NCBI GenBank assembly: GCA_027919835.1
Contig: JANVFP010000007.1
Coordinates: 310,001 to 374,000 of the forward strand
Origin: Lentinula raphanica
Taxonomy: Eukaryota; Basidiomycota; Agaricomycetes; Agaricales; Omphalotaceae
DNA length: 64,000 bases
Direction of reading: 5' to 3'
The position numbers and the translations under genes were made by a program. Below are positions 1-11,607 of this stretch, one piece after another. How positions within the stretch are numbered: position 1 is the first letter of the stretch; every line of letters starts with the position of its first letter. The notes beneath the pieces were generated by a model that saw only the letters and a list, made by a program, of their open reading frames with translations, was not told where the DNA came from and made no database searches.

Positions 1-173
1 TGAGGGGCTGGGCGTCCGCTGGCTGCAGCAAGCTGTCCTCGTCTTCGTCTTGGTACCCCTCGCCTGCGTCGCCCGTAGTCATGGCTGTCTTCACCGCGTA
101 AGGATATATGGGGTCAGAGGTGAAGGACTCCTGGGGACGCATGTTCGGCAGTGGTGGGATCTGGAAGGGGGGG
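1..173 (-). CDS. Partial gene, exon leaving the left edge
   Basis: On the minus strand this stretch is open from a good acceptor (TTTTCAG, complement of 174-180) to base 1. The translation is rich in Pro, Asp and Glu, with a run of acidic residues and motifs such as PPLPNMRPQESF and GYQDEDEDS, which look coding rather than random. The rest of the gene lies outside the window. An upstream exon may exist between 260 and 480, but I could not connect it in frame. I do not recognise the family. Most of the strength of the call is composition and the clean acceptor, so it remains tentative. Confidence 0.35.
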
Positions 174-1538
174 CTGAAAAGTTCAAGAGAGTCGGTGAGT
201 TAGTTAGAACAAATGAGACAGATACAAACAAAATAAAAACCTGTCTGCCTTTCGCCCTCGTCATCTGAGCATTATGGGCTTCGTGTTAGCCTCATTCACA
301 TTGTCACGGTCCCGGTCATCCCATCGCGTCACATTTCTGAACACCTCAGGGAGTTCGAGCAAGTCTGTATTCGAAGATGAAGGGAAGTGAAAGGGATATG
401 GACAACGGCGGCATGGGTGTTGGAGTGGAATTGAGAGTGGGATTGAGAGTGAGGGTAAGGGCAAGACAGTTGGCGCTGACACTAGCTACTTGAATGGAAC
501 TTGTTAGTGGGCAGAACTCATTTGAATGAACAAATCACGCACAAATTTCAGCATGGTCGCTTCGTTGTTTCGCCTTCTCTCTGTCTCGTGTTCTAGCATT
601 GTCTGAGGATCAGAAGAAAGAGGAAAGGCCGTTAGTGAGGTGGCAAGGATGACATCAGGAATCCACCAACCTGTTGCTTGAATGGAATATTGTTGGTCAT
701 ACTGCTGTTGTATCCAAAGGTGAGGATGAGATGTGACTGTTCAGCAGGATCATCAGAATGCCAATAAGAGATATGATGGTACAAAGTTACCGAAGATGGC
801 GACACACAGGCTCACACAGGAGAAGAATCTGTTGAAACGAAAGGTAACAGGCCTACGAACCATTTTCAAGATGAACGTCGAGGACAAACGTTCAGCAAAT
901 GCTCATGAGCGCATTGTGTAAGTGAAAGAATAAAAGAACAATAGACCTGTACCCAAAAGGAGGTAGAGCCAAACATGTACACACGAAGTCGAGGCATCTC
1001 TTTCATATATGATATTATACAATACATACATACTTGGTGCTCACCATATAGTTCTCCCTCCTCCTTGACAATCTTTGACAACATAACTCTAACTAAAACT
1101 ATAATACAGAAAGGAAAATCAAACTTGAACTGGTGAAGTTACACAGTTTAGATAGCCAAAGGAGATAATTAATTTTTAACATTTGCAAGGTTGAGTACTA
1201 CTGAGTATAGACAACCATGTCTGTATTTGTTGTTTGATCATTGGATGTAATTTGCCTGTATTTTTGGTTGATAAGTAGTTCAATGTTCAGGTTCAACCCT
1301 TATTCTTGATTTCTGTTCATTTCTGTCTCATTCTTCTCTTTTGTTTCTTTTTGACCTCATTCTGTTCTGACATTTCCCGTCCTATTCTACTTGCATTACA
1401 AGTACTTACACTCAATGTACACTGGGTTCTCACTATGAATCACAACATAGTGTTGGCCAATTTCTCTAGGCTCTCTTCCTCATGGACAAGCAATTGCAGT
1501 ATGCAATAACAAATGGACATCCTCGCTATCCTTCACTA
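174..1538. other. Intergenic stretch without a supported gene
   Basis: Only short ORFs without splice support or recognisable motifs are present. The base composition becomes AT-rich after about 900. Nothing else is seen. Confidence 0.5.
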
Positions 1539-4138
1539 TCAATCACCACCCTGCAAATTGAGAACTGCACCATGTTGGAGAAGAGATTCAACAATATCTA
1601 GGTGGCCTTCAGAGGCAGCTGCAGTGACAGCAGTTCCATACTGGCCACCCTGCAAATTGACATCTGCACCATGTTGAACAAGATATTCAACAACATCTTG
1701 GTGACCTTCAGATGCTGCTGCTGCAATTGCAGTTCCATATTGACCACCCTGCAAATTGACATCTGCACTATGTTGGATAAGATATTCAACAATACCTTGG
1801 TGACCTCTATATGCTGCTGCTGTAATTGCAGTTCCAAAATACCCACCTTGCCAATTAATATCTGCACCATGTTGGACAAGATATTCAACAATACCTTGGT
1901 GACCTTCAGATGCTGCTGCTACAATTGCAGTTCCATAATGACCACCCTGAAAATTGATATCTGCACCATGTTGGAAAAGATATTCAACAATACCTTGGTA
2001 ACCTCTATATGCTGCTGCTGTAATTGCAGTTCCATAATTGCCACCCTGTAAATTGACATCTGCACCATGTTGGATAAGATATTCAGCAATACTCTGGTAA
2101 CCTTTAGATGCTGCTGCTGCAATTGCAGTTCCATAATGACCACCCTGCAAATTGATATCTGCACCATGTTGGACAAGATATTCAACAATACCTTGGTGAC
2201 CTCTATATGCTGCTTCTGTAATTGCAGTTCCATAATTGCCACCCTTCAAATTGATATCTGCACCATGTTCGACAAGATATTCAACAATCCCTTGGTGACC
2301 ACTATATGCTGCTTCTGTAATTGCAGTTCTATAATTGTAACCCTGCAAATTAATATCTGCACCATGTTGGAGAAGATATTCAACAATACCTTGGTAACCT
2401 CCCATGGCTGCTGCTGCAATTGCAGTTCCATAAATATCATCATGCAAATTGATATCTGCACCGTGTTGGACAAGATATTCAACAACATCCTGATGATCAT
2501 GAGCAGCTGCTACTGCAACTGCAGTTCCAAAATACCCACCTTGCAAATTGATATCTGCACCATGTTGGACAAGATATTCAACAATATCTTGGTGACCATT
2601 AGATGCTGCTGCTGCAATTGCAGTTCCAAAATGGCTACCCTGCAAATTGATATCTGCACCATGTTGGACAAGATATTCAACAATATCTTGGTAACCTCTA
2701 GATGCTGCTGCTACAATTGCAGTTCCATATTCACCACCCTGCAAATTGATATCTGCACCATGTTGGACAAGATATTCAACAATACCTTGGTAACCTCTAG
2801 ATGCTGCTGCTGTAATTGCAGTTCCATAATTGCCACCCTGAAAATTGATATCTGCACCATATTGGACAAGATATTCAACAACATCTTGGTGACCTCCAAA
2901 TGCTGCTGCTGCTATTGTGGTTCCATAATTTCCACCATGCAAATTGATATCTGCACCATGTTGGACAAGATATTCAACAACATCTTGGTGACCTCCAAAT
3001 GCTGCTGCTGCAATTGCGGTTACAGAATCACCACTCTGTAAATTAATATCTGCACCATGTTGGACAAGATATTCAACAACATCTTGGTGACCTTTCGATG
3101 CTGCTGCTGCAATTGCAGTTCCAAAATACCCACCCTGCAAATTGGTATCTGCACCATGTTGGACAAGATACTCAACAATACCTTGGTGACCTTGATAGGC
3201 TGCTGCTGCAATTGCAGTTCCAACATCACCACCCTGAAAATTGATATTTGCACCATGTTGGATAAGATATTCAACAATAGCTTGATGACCTTTAGAAGCT
3301 GCTGCTTCAATTGCAGTTCCAAAATAGCGACCCCACAAATTGATATCTGCACCATGTTGGACAAGATATTCAACAATACCTTGGAAACCTGCAAGTGCTG
3401 CTGCTGCAAGTGCAGTTCCAAAAACACCACCCTGCAAATTAATATCTGCATCATGTTGGACAAGATATTCCACAATACCTTGGTGACCTCTATATGCTGC
3501 TTCTGTAATTGCAGTTCCATAATTGCCACTCTTCAAGTTGATATCTGCACTATGTTCGACAAGATAATCAACAATACCTTGGTGACCTTGAGATGCTGCT
3601 GCTACAATTGCAGTTCCATAATGACCATCCTGAAAATTGATATCTGCACCATGTTGGAAAAGATACTCAACAATACCTTGGTGACCTCTATATGCTGCTG
3701 CTGTAATTGCAGTTCCATAATTGCCACCCTCTAAATTGATATCTGCACCATGTTGGATAAGATATTCAACAATACCTTTGTGACCTTTAGATGCTGCTGC
3801 TGCAATTGCAGTTCCATGATTGCCACCCTGCAAATTAATATCTGCACCATGTTGGACAAGATATTCAACAATACCTTGGTTACCTCTATATGCTGCTGCT
3901 GCAATTGCAGTTCTATAATTGCCACCCTGCAAATTGATATCTGCACCATGTTCGACAAGATATTCAACAACATCCTGATGACCTTTAGAGGCTGCCGCAG
4001 CAATTGCAGTTCCAACATGGCCACCCTGCAAATTGATATCTGCACCATATTGAAGAATCAGTCCAATAATTTCTCTACAACCTTTAGCTGCTGCTGCTTG
4101 AATTACACCACCATAGAATCCCCCCTGTGCATTGATAT
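1539..4138 (-). repeat. Coding tandem array, 26 units of 99 bp
   Basis: The last exon of the NLR is almost wholly a 99-bp tandem repeat. Units are nearly identical except for codons at fixed places (repeat residues about 2-5, 10 and 14-18). The regular period keeps long antisense frames open across the array. Near-identity between copies points to recent unequal exchange or gene conversion. Confidence 0.9.
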
Positions 4139-5931
4139 CTTTTGAAGTCAATGAAATTTATTTCATTGGATACCTTTGGAACATACCTGAATCCGATTTA
4201 TAATTATCAATCAGAACTCTCTGCATACATATTTTCAATCCATAGCATGCAGCAATGTATAGGTTACTACATTGCACAAATGAAAATTCATTCCAACCAT
4301 CAACCTCCAATTCCCAAAAATTCTGTTTCCAGTTTTTAAACACTTCTAGTTCATTGTGAAAAAATTCTTGAGTAAGTTTTATTGTGTCTTCACATGGAAA
4401 TTCTTCTCTTTCATTACATTGACTATGCTTTGCCCAATATTGTGTTGCATACTGCTCAAATGTAACAATATCTTCCCTTCTAGCCTCATTAATATCTTTC
4501 CATATAGGCTTATACTCTCTCTGACTGAGAAGACAAATCAAACACATTTGACCTATAATATTGTGTGCCAGCTTTGCATTGATATTTAACAACTTCCTTG
4601 TTTGACTATTATTGTGACTGTCTTGCAAGAAATCCTTTACAGATGCATGTGCAAGTTGGACAATATCCCTGTTATCAACAGTGACTAATGTTGTATCAAT
4701 GATTTTCTCCAACCCAATTAGCATTGTAGCATTAGAGTCAATCTCTTTTGATATCAAATCAATAGACAGAATGACTTCCACCTGTCTCATGTAAAGAGGT
4801 TCAAAGGCATACAGAATCCATGACAAAATATATTGTGCCTCATCAGAATAAGAACTGCTTTCACATTTTTGAATAGCTTCAAAATATATTTGTTCTAAAT
4901 TTGAAGGTAACTTGGTTAGTGCTTTATGTATCCTTTTTGCATTTAAACTTTCTTTTAATGTTTGAAGTTGACAGTCTATATAACGAAATCTGTTGTATAT
5001 GTTATAACAGTCTAGCATATCTAGATGAACACTAGAACTTACCCTCCATCTGCTTTGTTCATTAATTTTGTTTTTACTTCATTATGCAAATTCATGTCTA
5101 TTTTGAATGGATGCTCATCTATGAAGATCACAATATCTCCATTGACCATAAGATTATCCTTCAAAGAGATTGTAAAATTTGCAGAGTCCTGAGGTTGATG
5201 ATTGCGGCTTGATATTATAATCCCACTGACCAATTGCATGTTGGCTATCTTTACACAAGAGACCCAAACTTTATTTATCTCTTTGCATTCATCCAGAGCA
5301 TCAATTACTATATGAACTTGATACTCATTCTGAGCTAGGTCTTTTGTGATCTTCATGAGAGTATCCTCCAATTCATCATTGGTAGGCATGGAATGACCAA
5401 GTCCATTTTTTGAAGATTTATGCAAGTTCTGCAATATAGGATGAATCTTTTCATTTTGGGCACCCAATTGTAAAAGAAGTGATGATAGAAATCCTTGAAA
5501 ACTTGTTTTGGATCCAGAATTGTCTCGAGTATCAAAGTAGTGATAAATAATCAGAGATGTTGGACAAGTTGTTGTTTTGAAATTTTGGATAATACTAGTC
5601 CTGAGAATAGTCAACAATCAGTATGATTTTAAGTTTACCTGAATAGATTGAACAGTAGTGAACTTACATTAAAAATGTTTTCCCTGATCCAGCTACAATG
5701 CAAGAATCAAATTTTCTTTCATTAATACATTGTAAATTTATTACCTTGACCTTGAAGCCACAAAATACCTCCTTGCTCTCTCCACTTGAGGTAAACAGGA
5801 TCTTTCGATATCCATTGGCCTGTTCCCGGTGCCCTTTTATTTAAAGCTGTGGAATAATCGATGGAACAATTTGGTGCTGCAAGCCAGTCTTGAACTTTTT
5901 TCTCTTCATCACTTGAGAGATCTGGGGTCAT
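1539..5931 (-). CDS. NACHT-ankyrin NLR-like protein
   Basis: Five exons join in frame: 5931-5745, 5692-5668, 5600-5043, 4989-4187 and 4138-1539 (4173 nt, 1390 aa); all four introns (48-67 nt) are GT-AG. Residues about 1-60 are the linker that precedes fungal NACHT domains (GTGQWI...). Walker A is AGSGKT, assembled across introns 1 and 2. The NACHT core follows, with HYFD and HIVIDALDECKE (Walker B), then the helical region PKRIHKAL-like (RIHKALTKLP). Residues about 525-1390 are 26 ankyrin repeats of exactly 33 residues with consensus GTAIAAAA..GHQ.IVEYLVQHGADINL. Family knowledge: fungal NLRs sense non-self or symbiont signals and oligomerise through NACHT; ankyrins act as the sensor. No effector domain is visible before the NACHT, so either an upstream exon was missed or this is an effector-less form. 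Start is the only ATG before GTGQWI in the frame. Confidence 0.9.
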
Positions 5932-6544
5932 GATGTCTTATTTCCCTGCAATAGTCATTCTCATATGGCACCTACAATAGTAGTTCTTATGTATATCTCT
6001 TTCTGCTACATTGAATTCCCCTCCAGTGACAGTTACATTTTGTGCATGATTGAATATGCCACTGTTCCCAAGTTCAATATGTACATAGATAACAGTTGAC
6101 TTTGTGAAATTCACCTTTCTATATTCTGGCTACTGTTTCTGTGGATTTCTTGAATACTTATAGAAATCAGAACAGAATCATCATCTACCTTTGGTCTTCC
6201 ATATGGTGCTTTGTTGACTTATTGATGTCAGTGAAAGATAAGTGTTGGATGGGCAAGGTTAGAAATATATCAAAGCAAGAGCTCTTTTTATATGTACCTA
6301 TGAAAAAGCACCTGATCTAATACTTGACAGGTGCTATGATATTATATATATATAGATTTCATATCAGCATCAATCTCACATCTTGGTTCATCCATTCAAT
6401 AGGCTCCTGCAATGGCCCCTATTTTTTCTTTCTATATATAGACTATGATATTATTATCAGTATGCTATCTCAATTTGGACAATGATTCTGACAAGGAGCT
6501 GTACTTAGGACTAGAATAGGCTTTTATGTATGTACAGCAGTAAC
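5932..6544. other. Region upstream of the NLR, no gene seen
   Basis: AT-rich, with a short TATATATATA run near 6340. It should contain the NLR promoter and possibly an unrecognised 5' exon. I see no open frame with splice support. Confidence 0.4.
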
Positions 6545-6848
6545 ACCATGGGGGACGGTTAGTCCGCACCTACTATGTGTCATCGCCTGTCAAATAAAAT
6601 TGTCACATGATTTTTTATCAATTTTTCTAACTTCTTCAAAAATGAAGATATCCTCACCCCCTAACCTCTAACCATGGGGGCAAGCCCCCAAACCCCCACC
6701 TAACCCCTAACAACCCTAACCAACCCAACCCCGAACCCTAACCAAACGCGCTTCGCGCGTGAGAACCCCTAACCCTAACCTAACCCTAACCTAACAGGTC
6801 ACGGGTGATGACACATCGTAGGTGCGGACTTTATATCCCACCATGGGG
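6545..6848. mobile_element. Short inverted-repeat element with telomere-like core
   Basis: A matching pair of ends runs inward from about 6551 and 6843: AGTCCGCACCTACTATGTG on the left and its near-perfect complement on the right (about 23 of 24 core bases). The element is flanked by a direct repeat ACCATGGGG (6545-6553 and 6840-6848), a possible target duplication. Inside lie runs of CCCTAA and CTAACC, a CGCGCTTCGCGCG hairpin and a GGGGGCAAGCCCCC hairpin. It has no coding capacity, so it would be non-autonomous (MITE-like). The telomere-like bases match the usual fungal repeat TTAGGG but are interrupted, so this is not a chromosome end. Confidence 0.65.
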
Positions 6849-7638
6849 CACTGGATGCAATTCTTCATAAGTTGTCATACATAATAGTAAACAAATAGTA
6901 AACAACTGGGAAACAACATTAAAATAAGTTTGGCAACTTATGAAATACTTACTTTGGGTTCCCAAAAATTTTTCAAACCATATGTATACCTGAAGTTGGG
7001 TTACAAAAAAGAGATTTCACATAAACTTACCTTGAATAGTTATTTTTATCAATTTAAGATAAGTTGAGAAAATTATTGTATATTGATGAAAAATAGATAT
7101 TATAATTTGAGAAATAAAAATAACCATATGTACACAATAAGTGAGGATTCAGAGTTAAAAATTATAAGATACAAATTGAAGAAACTTGGAAAACTTATTT
7201 TAATTTGATCAAAATAAGTTTCACAACTTATGAAAAACATGAAAAGATAAATATTGAGCATGATTATAGACTTTACCATATATAAGTAGCTAGGTATAAT
7301 GATGTACATATTATAAACAACTGGAGCATCCAGTCAACAGAAGTATTCTAATTGTAATGAGAAATAATACATTTTGCACAGAATGAGGTCAGAATATATT
7401 CAGCAAAAGTTGCCTAAGAAAAGTAAAGCATTGTGTATATTTATATTGATGAGAATTGATTTTGTACCAAATGTCATATTTGATTTTTATAAACATCAAT
7501 GAAGTCCACAACTTATGGAATAGCTACTATGAAATATAGGGTTCCTTTATAATTCAGGATTAAAATACTGAAAATATAAAGAACAAATGAAATAAAATTT
7601 GGATTGGAAATGTATATATTGTGTTGCCTAACCAAAAG
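6849..7638. other. AT-rich stretch, no gene seen
   Basis: Low-complexity AT-rich DNA between two mobile elements. The phrase CAACTTATG recurs several times (about 6890, 6940, 7220 and 7510), in either orientation. There is no coding signal. Confidence 0.4.
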
Positions 7639-9120
7639 CACTTCAGGCACCCACCAAACAGGCCTTCTTAGGCCAAAAAAATGGTGTACCTAAATAGGCC
7701 TAAGAGGCCCAAAATATGGGTAGGCTACCCTGGGGTCCTTAAGGTAGGTAGCTACCACAGGCTGGGTAGCTACCCCCATAGTGTGAGGTTTTGAGATGGG
7801 TAGCTACCCTACTTAGGGTGCCAGGGGTCCTTCTGAGGTAGCTACCCTATGTTTTTGAAAAATTGTTAGGTGTAGTTTACTAATACTCTGGTAACATTAG
7901 TTATCTCATATCTTATGCAACAGGATAGAGCCTTGCAAGATGTACTTGATCACAATTACTAAACTTTAACAAAGTAAATTCAGGTAGCTACCCTCTGTAA
8001 AAGGTGAATCAGGGTAGCTACCCACTTTGAGAAGTCAATCAGGGGTAGCTACCCACTCTAAAAAATTAATTAGGGTAGCTACCCCACACTCCTGGGTGGC
8101 TACCTACTTACAACTTACAAGGTAACTCATGGTACCTACTTAATACACTCATTGCCCATAACATCAAAAAATATAATACAGTAGTGTGTATTGAACCCAT
8201 ACTTAATACAATTGATACACCTAACAATAAAAAAATTGCAAGAGTAATAATATGTGTTATACTTGATACACTTAAACACTGGTAACAGTGTAAGAACTCA
8301 GATTTGCATTACTGCATCACCTCATGCACCCCCCAACCAGGCCTTCTTAAATCACTATATGTCAGTATTCATACCTAAGAGGCCCCCCAAATGGGTAGGC
8401 TACCCAGTGTTTGTTTAGGTGGGTAGCTACCTGACCAGCAGGTAGCTACCCCATTAATGCTGATTTTTGTTTGGGTAGCTACCCACAAAGAACTCCTATC
8501 AGGGTAGCTACCTATGGAGGAGTTTGAATTGGGTAGCTACCCATGGGAGAATTTAAGTTGGGTAGCTACCCAAGATATTTTACATGAGAGGTAGCTACCC
8601 ACCATAATGCTTTAGTTGGATCAACTTGGATGATGGATCACTTAATGTCATTCTTAGTATATTAATTTCCTTATACACATTAGACTGAGCAACTAAAAAC
8701 TTACATATAATATACTTTAACATACTCAATACTTGCAGTTCATTAATTAATATAATACTCACATGTACACTGAACAATCAAATAATCAGAGCAGTATTAT
8801 CACTAATTACACTTGTTACACTCAACATATCTCATTAATAAATATAGCACACCTTCAATACAACATTGTTATATGATAATAGGCATATAGCAACGATTTT
8901 TGGGCGCTTATGGGCGCTTATTTTGGGTTTTCAACTCGAAATTCTTGAATAGCACATCCTATAATTTTTGTATAGGTCTTATATTGTGTCAGGATGTTGT
9001 TCATATCATACTTCTTAGGATTTAAATCCGAGAACACAGAAATCCATTTTCTAGAGCAGGATATATAGTGATCTTTTGTGATGTAACAGCAATTTGTGTA
9101 AATCATACTGCATATATCCA

Positions 9121-9399
9121 TGTCATGCAGCCAGATTGGTACTTGAGCATAAAAAGCAACACTCTATGACCCATTCTAGGATACCTCCATGTGATACAGC
9201 TAAGAGATTCACCATAGGGGTCATTGATTATGACATCTGCAGTTACATGCACCTTTCCATATTTCAAGTGTACATGAAATATGTAAATGTAGAGTGCAGA
9301 GTCCAATCATCATAATGACCATTGAAAGCATGTACAAACACTGTCAGTGGACTGTTGCAGTGAATTTCACATGAGATAACATCAGTCTCCCAGCAAAAC
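9121..9399. other. Unpaired centre (loop) of the foldback element
   Basis: This is the spacer between the inverted arms. It contains one short frame on each strand without family features. The last 50 bases (from 9350) also form the start of the 656-bp direct repeat that follows. Confidence 0.5.
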
Positions 9400-10661
9400 A
9401 TGGATATATGCAGTGTAATTTATCCAAATTGCTGTTACATTACAAAAGATCACTATATATCCTGCCCTAGAAAATGGATTTCAGTGTTCTCGGATTTAAA
9501 TCCTAAGAAGTATGATATGAACAACATCCTGACACAATATAAGACCTATACAAAAATTATAGGATGTGTTATTCAAGAATTTCGAGTTGAAAACCCAAAA
9601 TAAGCGCCCATAAGCGCCCAAAAATCGTTGCTATATGCCTATTATTGTATAACAATGTTGTATTGAAGGTGTGTTATATTTATTGATGAGATATGTTGAG
9701 TGTAACAAGTGTAATTAGTGATAATACTGCTCTGATTATTTAATTGTTCAGTGTACATGTGAGTATTATATTGAATAATGAAGTGCAAGTATTGAGTATA
9801 TTAAAGTATATTATATGTAAGTTTTTAGTTGCTCAGTCTAATGTGTATAAGGAAATTAATATACTAAGAATGAAATTGAGTGATCCATCATCCAAGTTGA
9901 TCCAACTAAAGCATTATGGTGGGTAGCTACCTCTCATGTAAAATATCTTGGGTAGCTACCCAACTTAAATTCTCCCATGGGTAGCTACCCAATTCAAACT
10001 CCTCCGACTGTTGCAGTGAATTTCACATGAGATAACATCAGTCTCCCAGCAAAACATGGATATATGCAGTGTAATTTATCCAAATTGCTGTTAAATTACA
10101 AAAGATCACTATATATCCTGCCCTAGAAAATGGATTTCTGTGTTCTCGGATTTAAATCCTAAGAAGTATGATATGAACAACATCCTGACACAATATAAGA
10201 CCTATACAAAAATTATAGGATGTGTTATTCAAGAATTTCGAGTTGAAAACCCAAAATAAGCGCCCATAAGCGCCCAAAAATCGTTGCTATATGCCTATTA
10301 TCATATAACAATGTTGTATTGAAGGTGTGTTATATTTATTGATGAGATATGTTGAGTGTAACAAGTGTAATTAGTGATAATACTGCTCTGATTATTTAAT
10401 TGTTCAGTGTACATGTGAGTATTATATTGAATAATGAAGTGCAAGTATTGAGTATATTAAAGTATATTATATGTAAGTTTTTAGTTGCTCAGTCTAATGT
10501 GTATAAGGAAATTAATATACTAAGAATGAAATTGAGTGATCCACCATCCAAGTTGATCCAACTAAAGCATTATGGTGGGTAGCTACCCCTCATGTAAAAT
10601 ATCTTGGGTAGCTACCCAACTTAAATTCTCCCATGGGTAGCTACCCAAACAAAAATCAGCA
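9350..10661 (+). repeat. 656-bp tandem duplication within the right arm
   Basis: The sequence starting GACTGTTGCAGTGAATTTCA at 9350 restarts at 10006 and is nearly identical through the palindromes near 10640. The duplication makes the right arm longer than the left, so it arose after the inverted structure formed. Confidence 0.85.
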
Positions 10662-10860
10662 TTGATGGGGTAGCTACCTATTGGTCAGGTAGCTACCCAC
10701 CTAAACATCAAATATGACATGCAGTAATGCAGATCTAAGTTCTCCACTGTTAAAAGTGTTAAGTTCATCAAGTATTACACATATTATCACTGTTCCAATT
10801 TTGTAAATTGTTAGGTGTATCAATTGTGTTGAGGATAATATACAGTACTACTGTGTTAAA

Positions 10861-11188
10861 TTTTCAGATATTATAGGCAATGAGTGTATTAAGTAGGTAC
10901 CATAATTTACCTTGTAAGTAGGTAGCCACTCAGGAGTGTGGGGTAGCTAGCCTAATTGATTTTTTAGAGTGGGTAGCTACCCAAATTAACTTTTAGAATG
11001 GGTAGCTACCCTGATCAACTTTCCTTTTCAGATATTATAGGCAATGAGTGTATTAAGTAGGTACCATAATTTACCTTGTAAGTAGGTAGCCACTCAGGAG
11101 TGTGGGGTAGCTACCCTAATTGATTTTTAGAGTGGGTAGCTACCCAAATTAACTTTTAGAATGGGTAGCTACCCTGATCAACTTTCCA
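10861..11188 (+). repeat. 164-bp tandem duplication within the right arm
   Basis: The stretch beginning TTTTCAGATATTATAGGCAA at 10861 repeats at 11025, including the variant GGTAGCCACTC and several GGGTAGCTACCC copies. The left arm has one copy only. Confidence 0.8.
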
Positions 11189-11607
11189 GAGTGGGTAGCT
11201 ACCCTGATTGATTTCTCAGAATGGGTAGCTACCCTGATTCACCTTTTACAGAGGGTAGCTACCTGAATTTACTTTGTTAAAGTTTAGTAATTATGATCAA
11301 GTACATCTTGCAAGGCTCTATCCTGTTGCATAAGATATGAGATGACTAATGTTACCAGAGTATTAGTAAACTAAACCTAATAATTTTTCAAAAACATAGG
11401 GTAGCTACCTCAAAAGGACCCCTGGCACCCTAAGTAGGGTAGCTACCCATCTCAAAACCTCACACTATGGGGGTAACTACCCAGCCTGTGGTAGCTACCT
11501 ACCTTAAGGACTCCAGGGTAGCCTACCCATATTTTGGGCCTCTTAGGCCTATTTAGGTACACCATTTTTTTGGCCTAAGAAGGCCTATTTGGTGGGTGCC
11601 TGAAGTG

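Larger units (their letters stand above)
7639..11607. mobile_element. 4-kb foldback-type element with palindrome-rich arms
   Basis: The two ends are inverted copies beginning CACTTCAGGCACCCACCAAA; the match continues inward for more than 200 bp with few differences, and the inner arms (about 8590-9120 and 9400-9930) are almost identical. The unpaired centre is about 9121-9399. The arms carry more than 30 copies of GGTAGCTACC, mostly extended to GGGTAGCTACCC, spaced about 25-35 bp. There is no transposase ORF. The right end lies inside retroelement pol: the frame of 11608-13676 runs straight into the end sequence. No clear target duplication could be matched, because the left flank does not continue pol, so a deletion probably accompanied or followed insertion. 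Subterminal repeats of this kind are known from CACTA, hAT and foldback elements; the superfamily is not determinable here. Confidence 0.8.

Noticed and set aside
1602..4145. Long plus-strand ORFs (up to about 320 codons) rich in Cys, such as CCCCNCSS repeats
   Set aside because: They are antisense readings of the 99-bp ankyrin array; the regular period keeps all frames open.
6705..6800. Chromosome end suggested by CCCTAA repeats
   Set aside because: The repeats are short, interrupted and enclosed by inverted repeats, with genes on both sides.
6850..7336. A second MITE suggested by CACTGGATGC and GCATCCAGTC
   Set aside because: Only about nine bases match and there is no target duplication.
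9400..9603. A 67-codon ORF in the inner arm of the foldback element (also present on the other arm and largely in the tandem duplicate)
   Set aside because: It is repeated only because the DNA is repeated; it has no motif, and the 10056 copy is altered. No evidence of coding.
7745..11500. CRISPR-like appearance of a short repeated palindrome with spacers
   Set aside because: Spacing is irregular, the repeats are only 10-12 bp, the structure is an inverted transposon, and the genome is eukaryotic.
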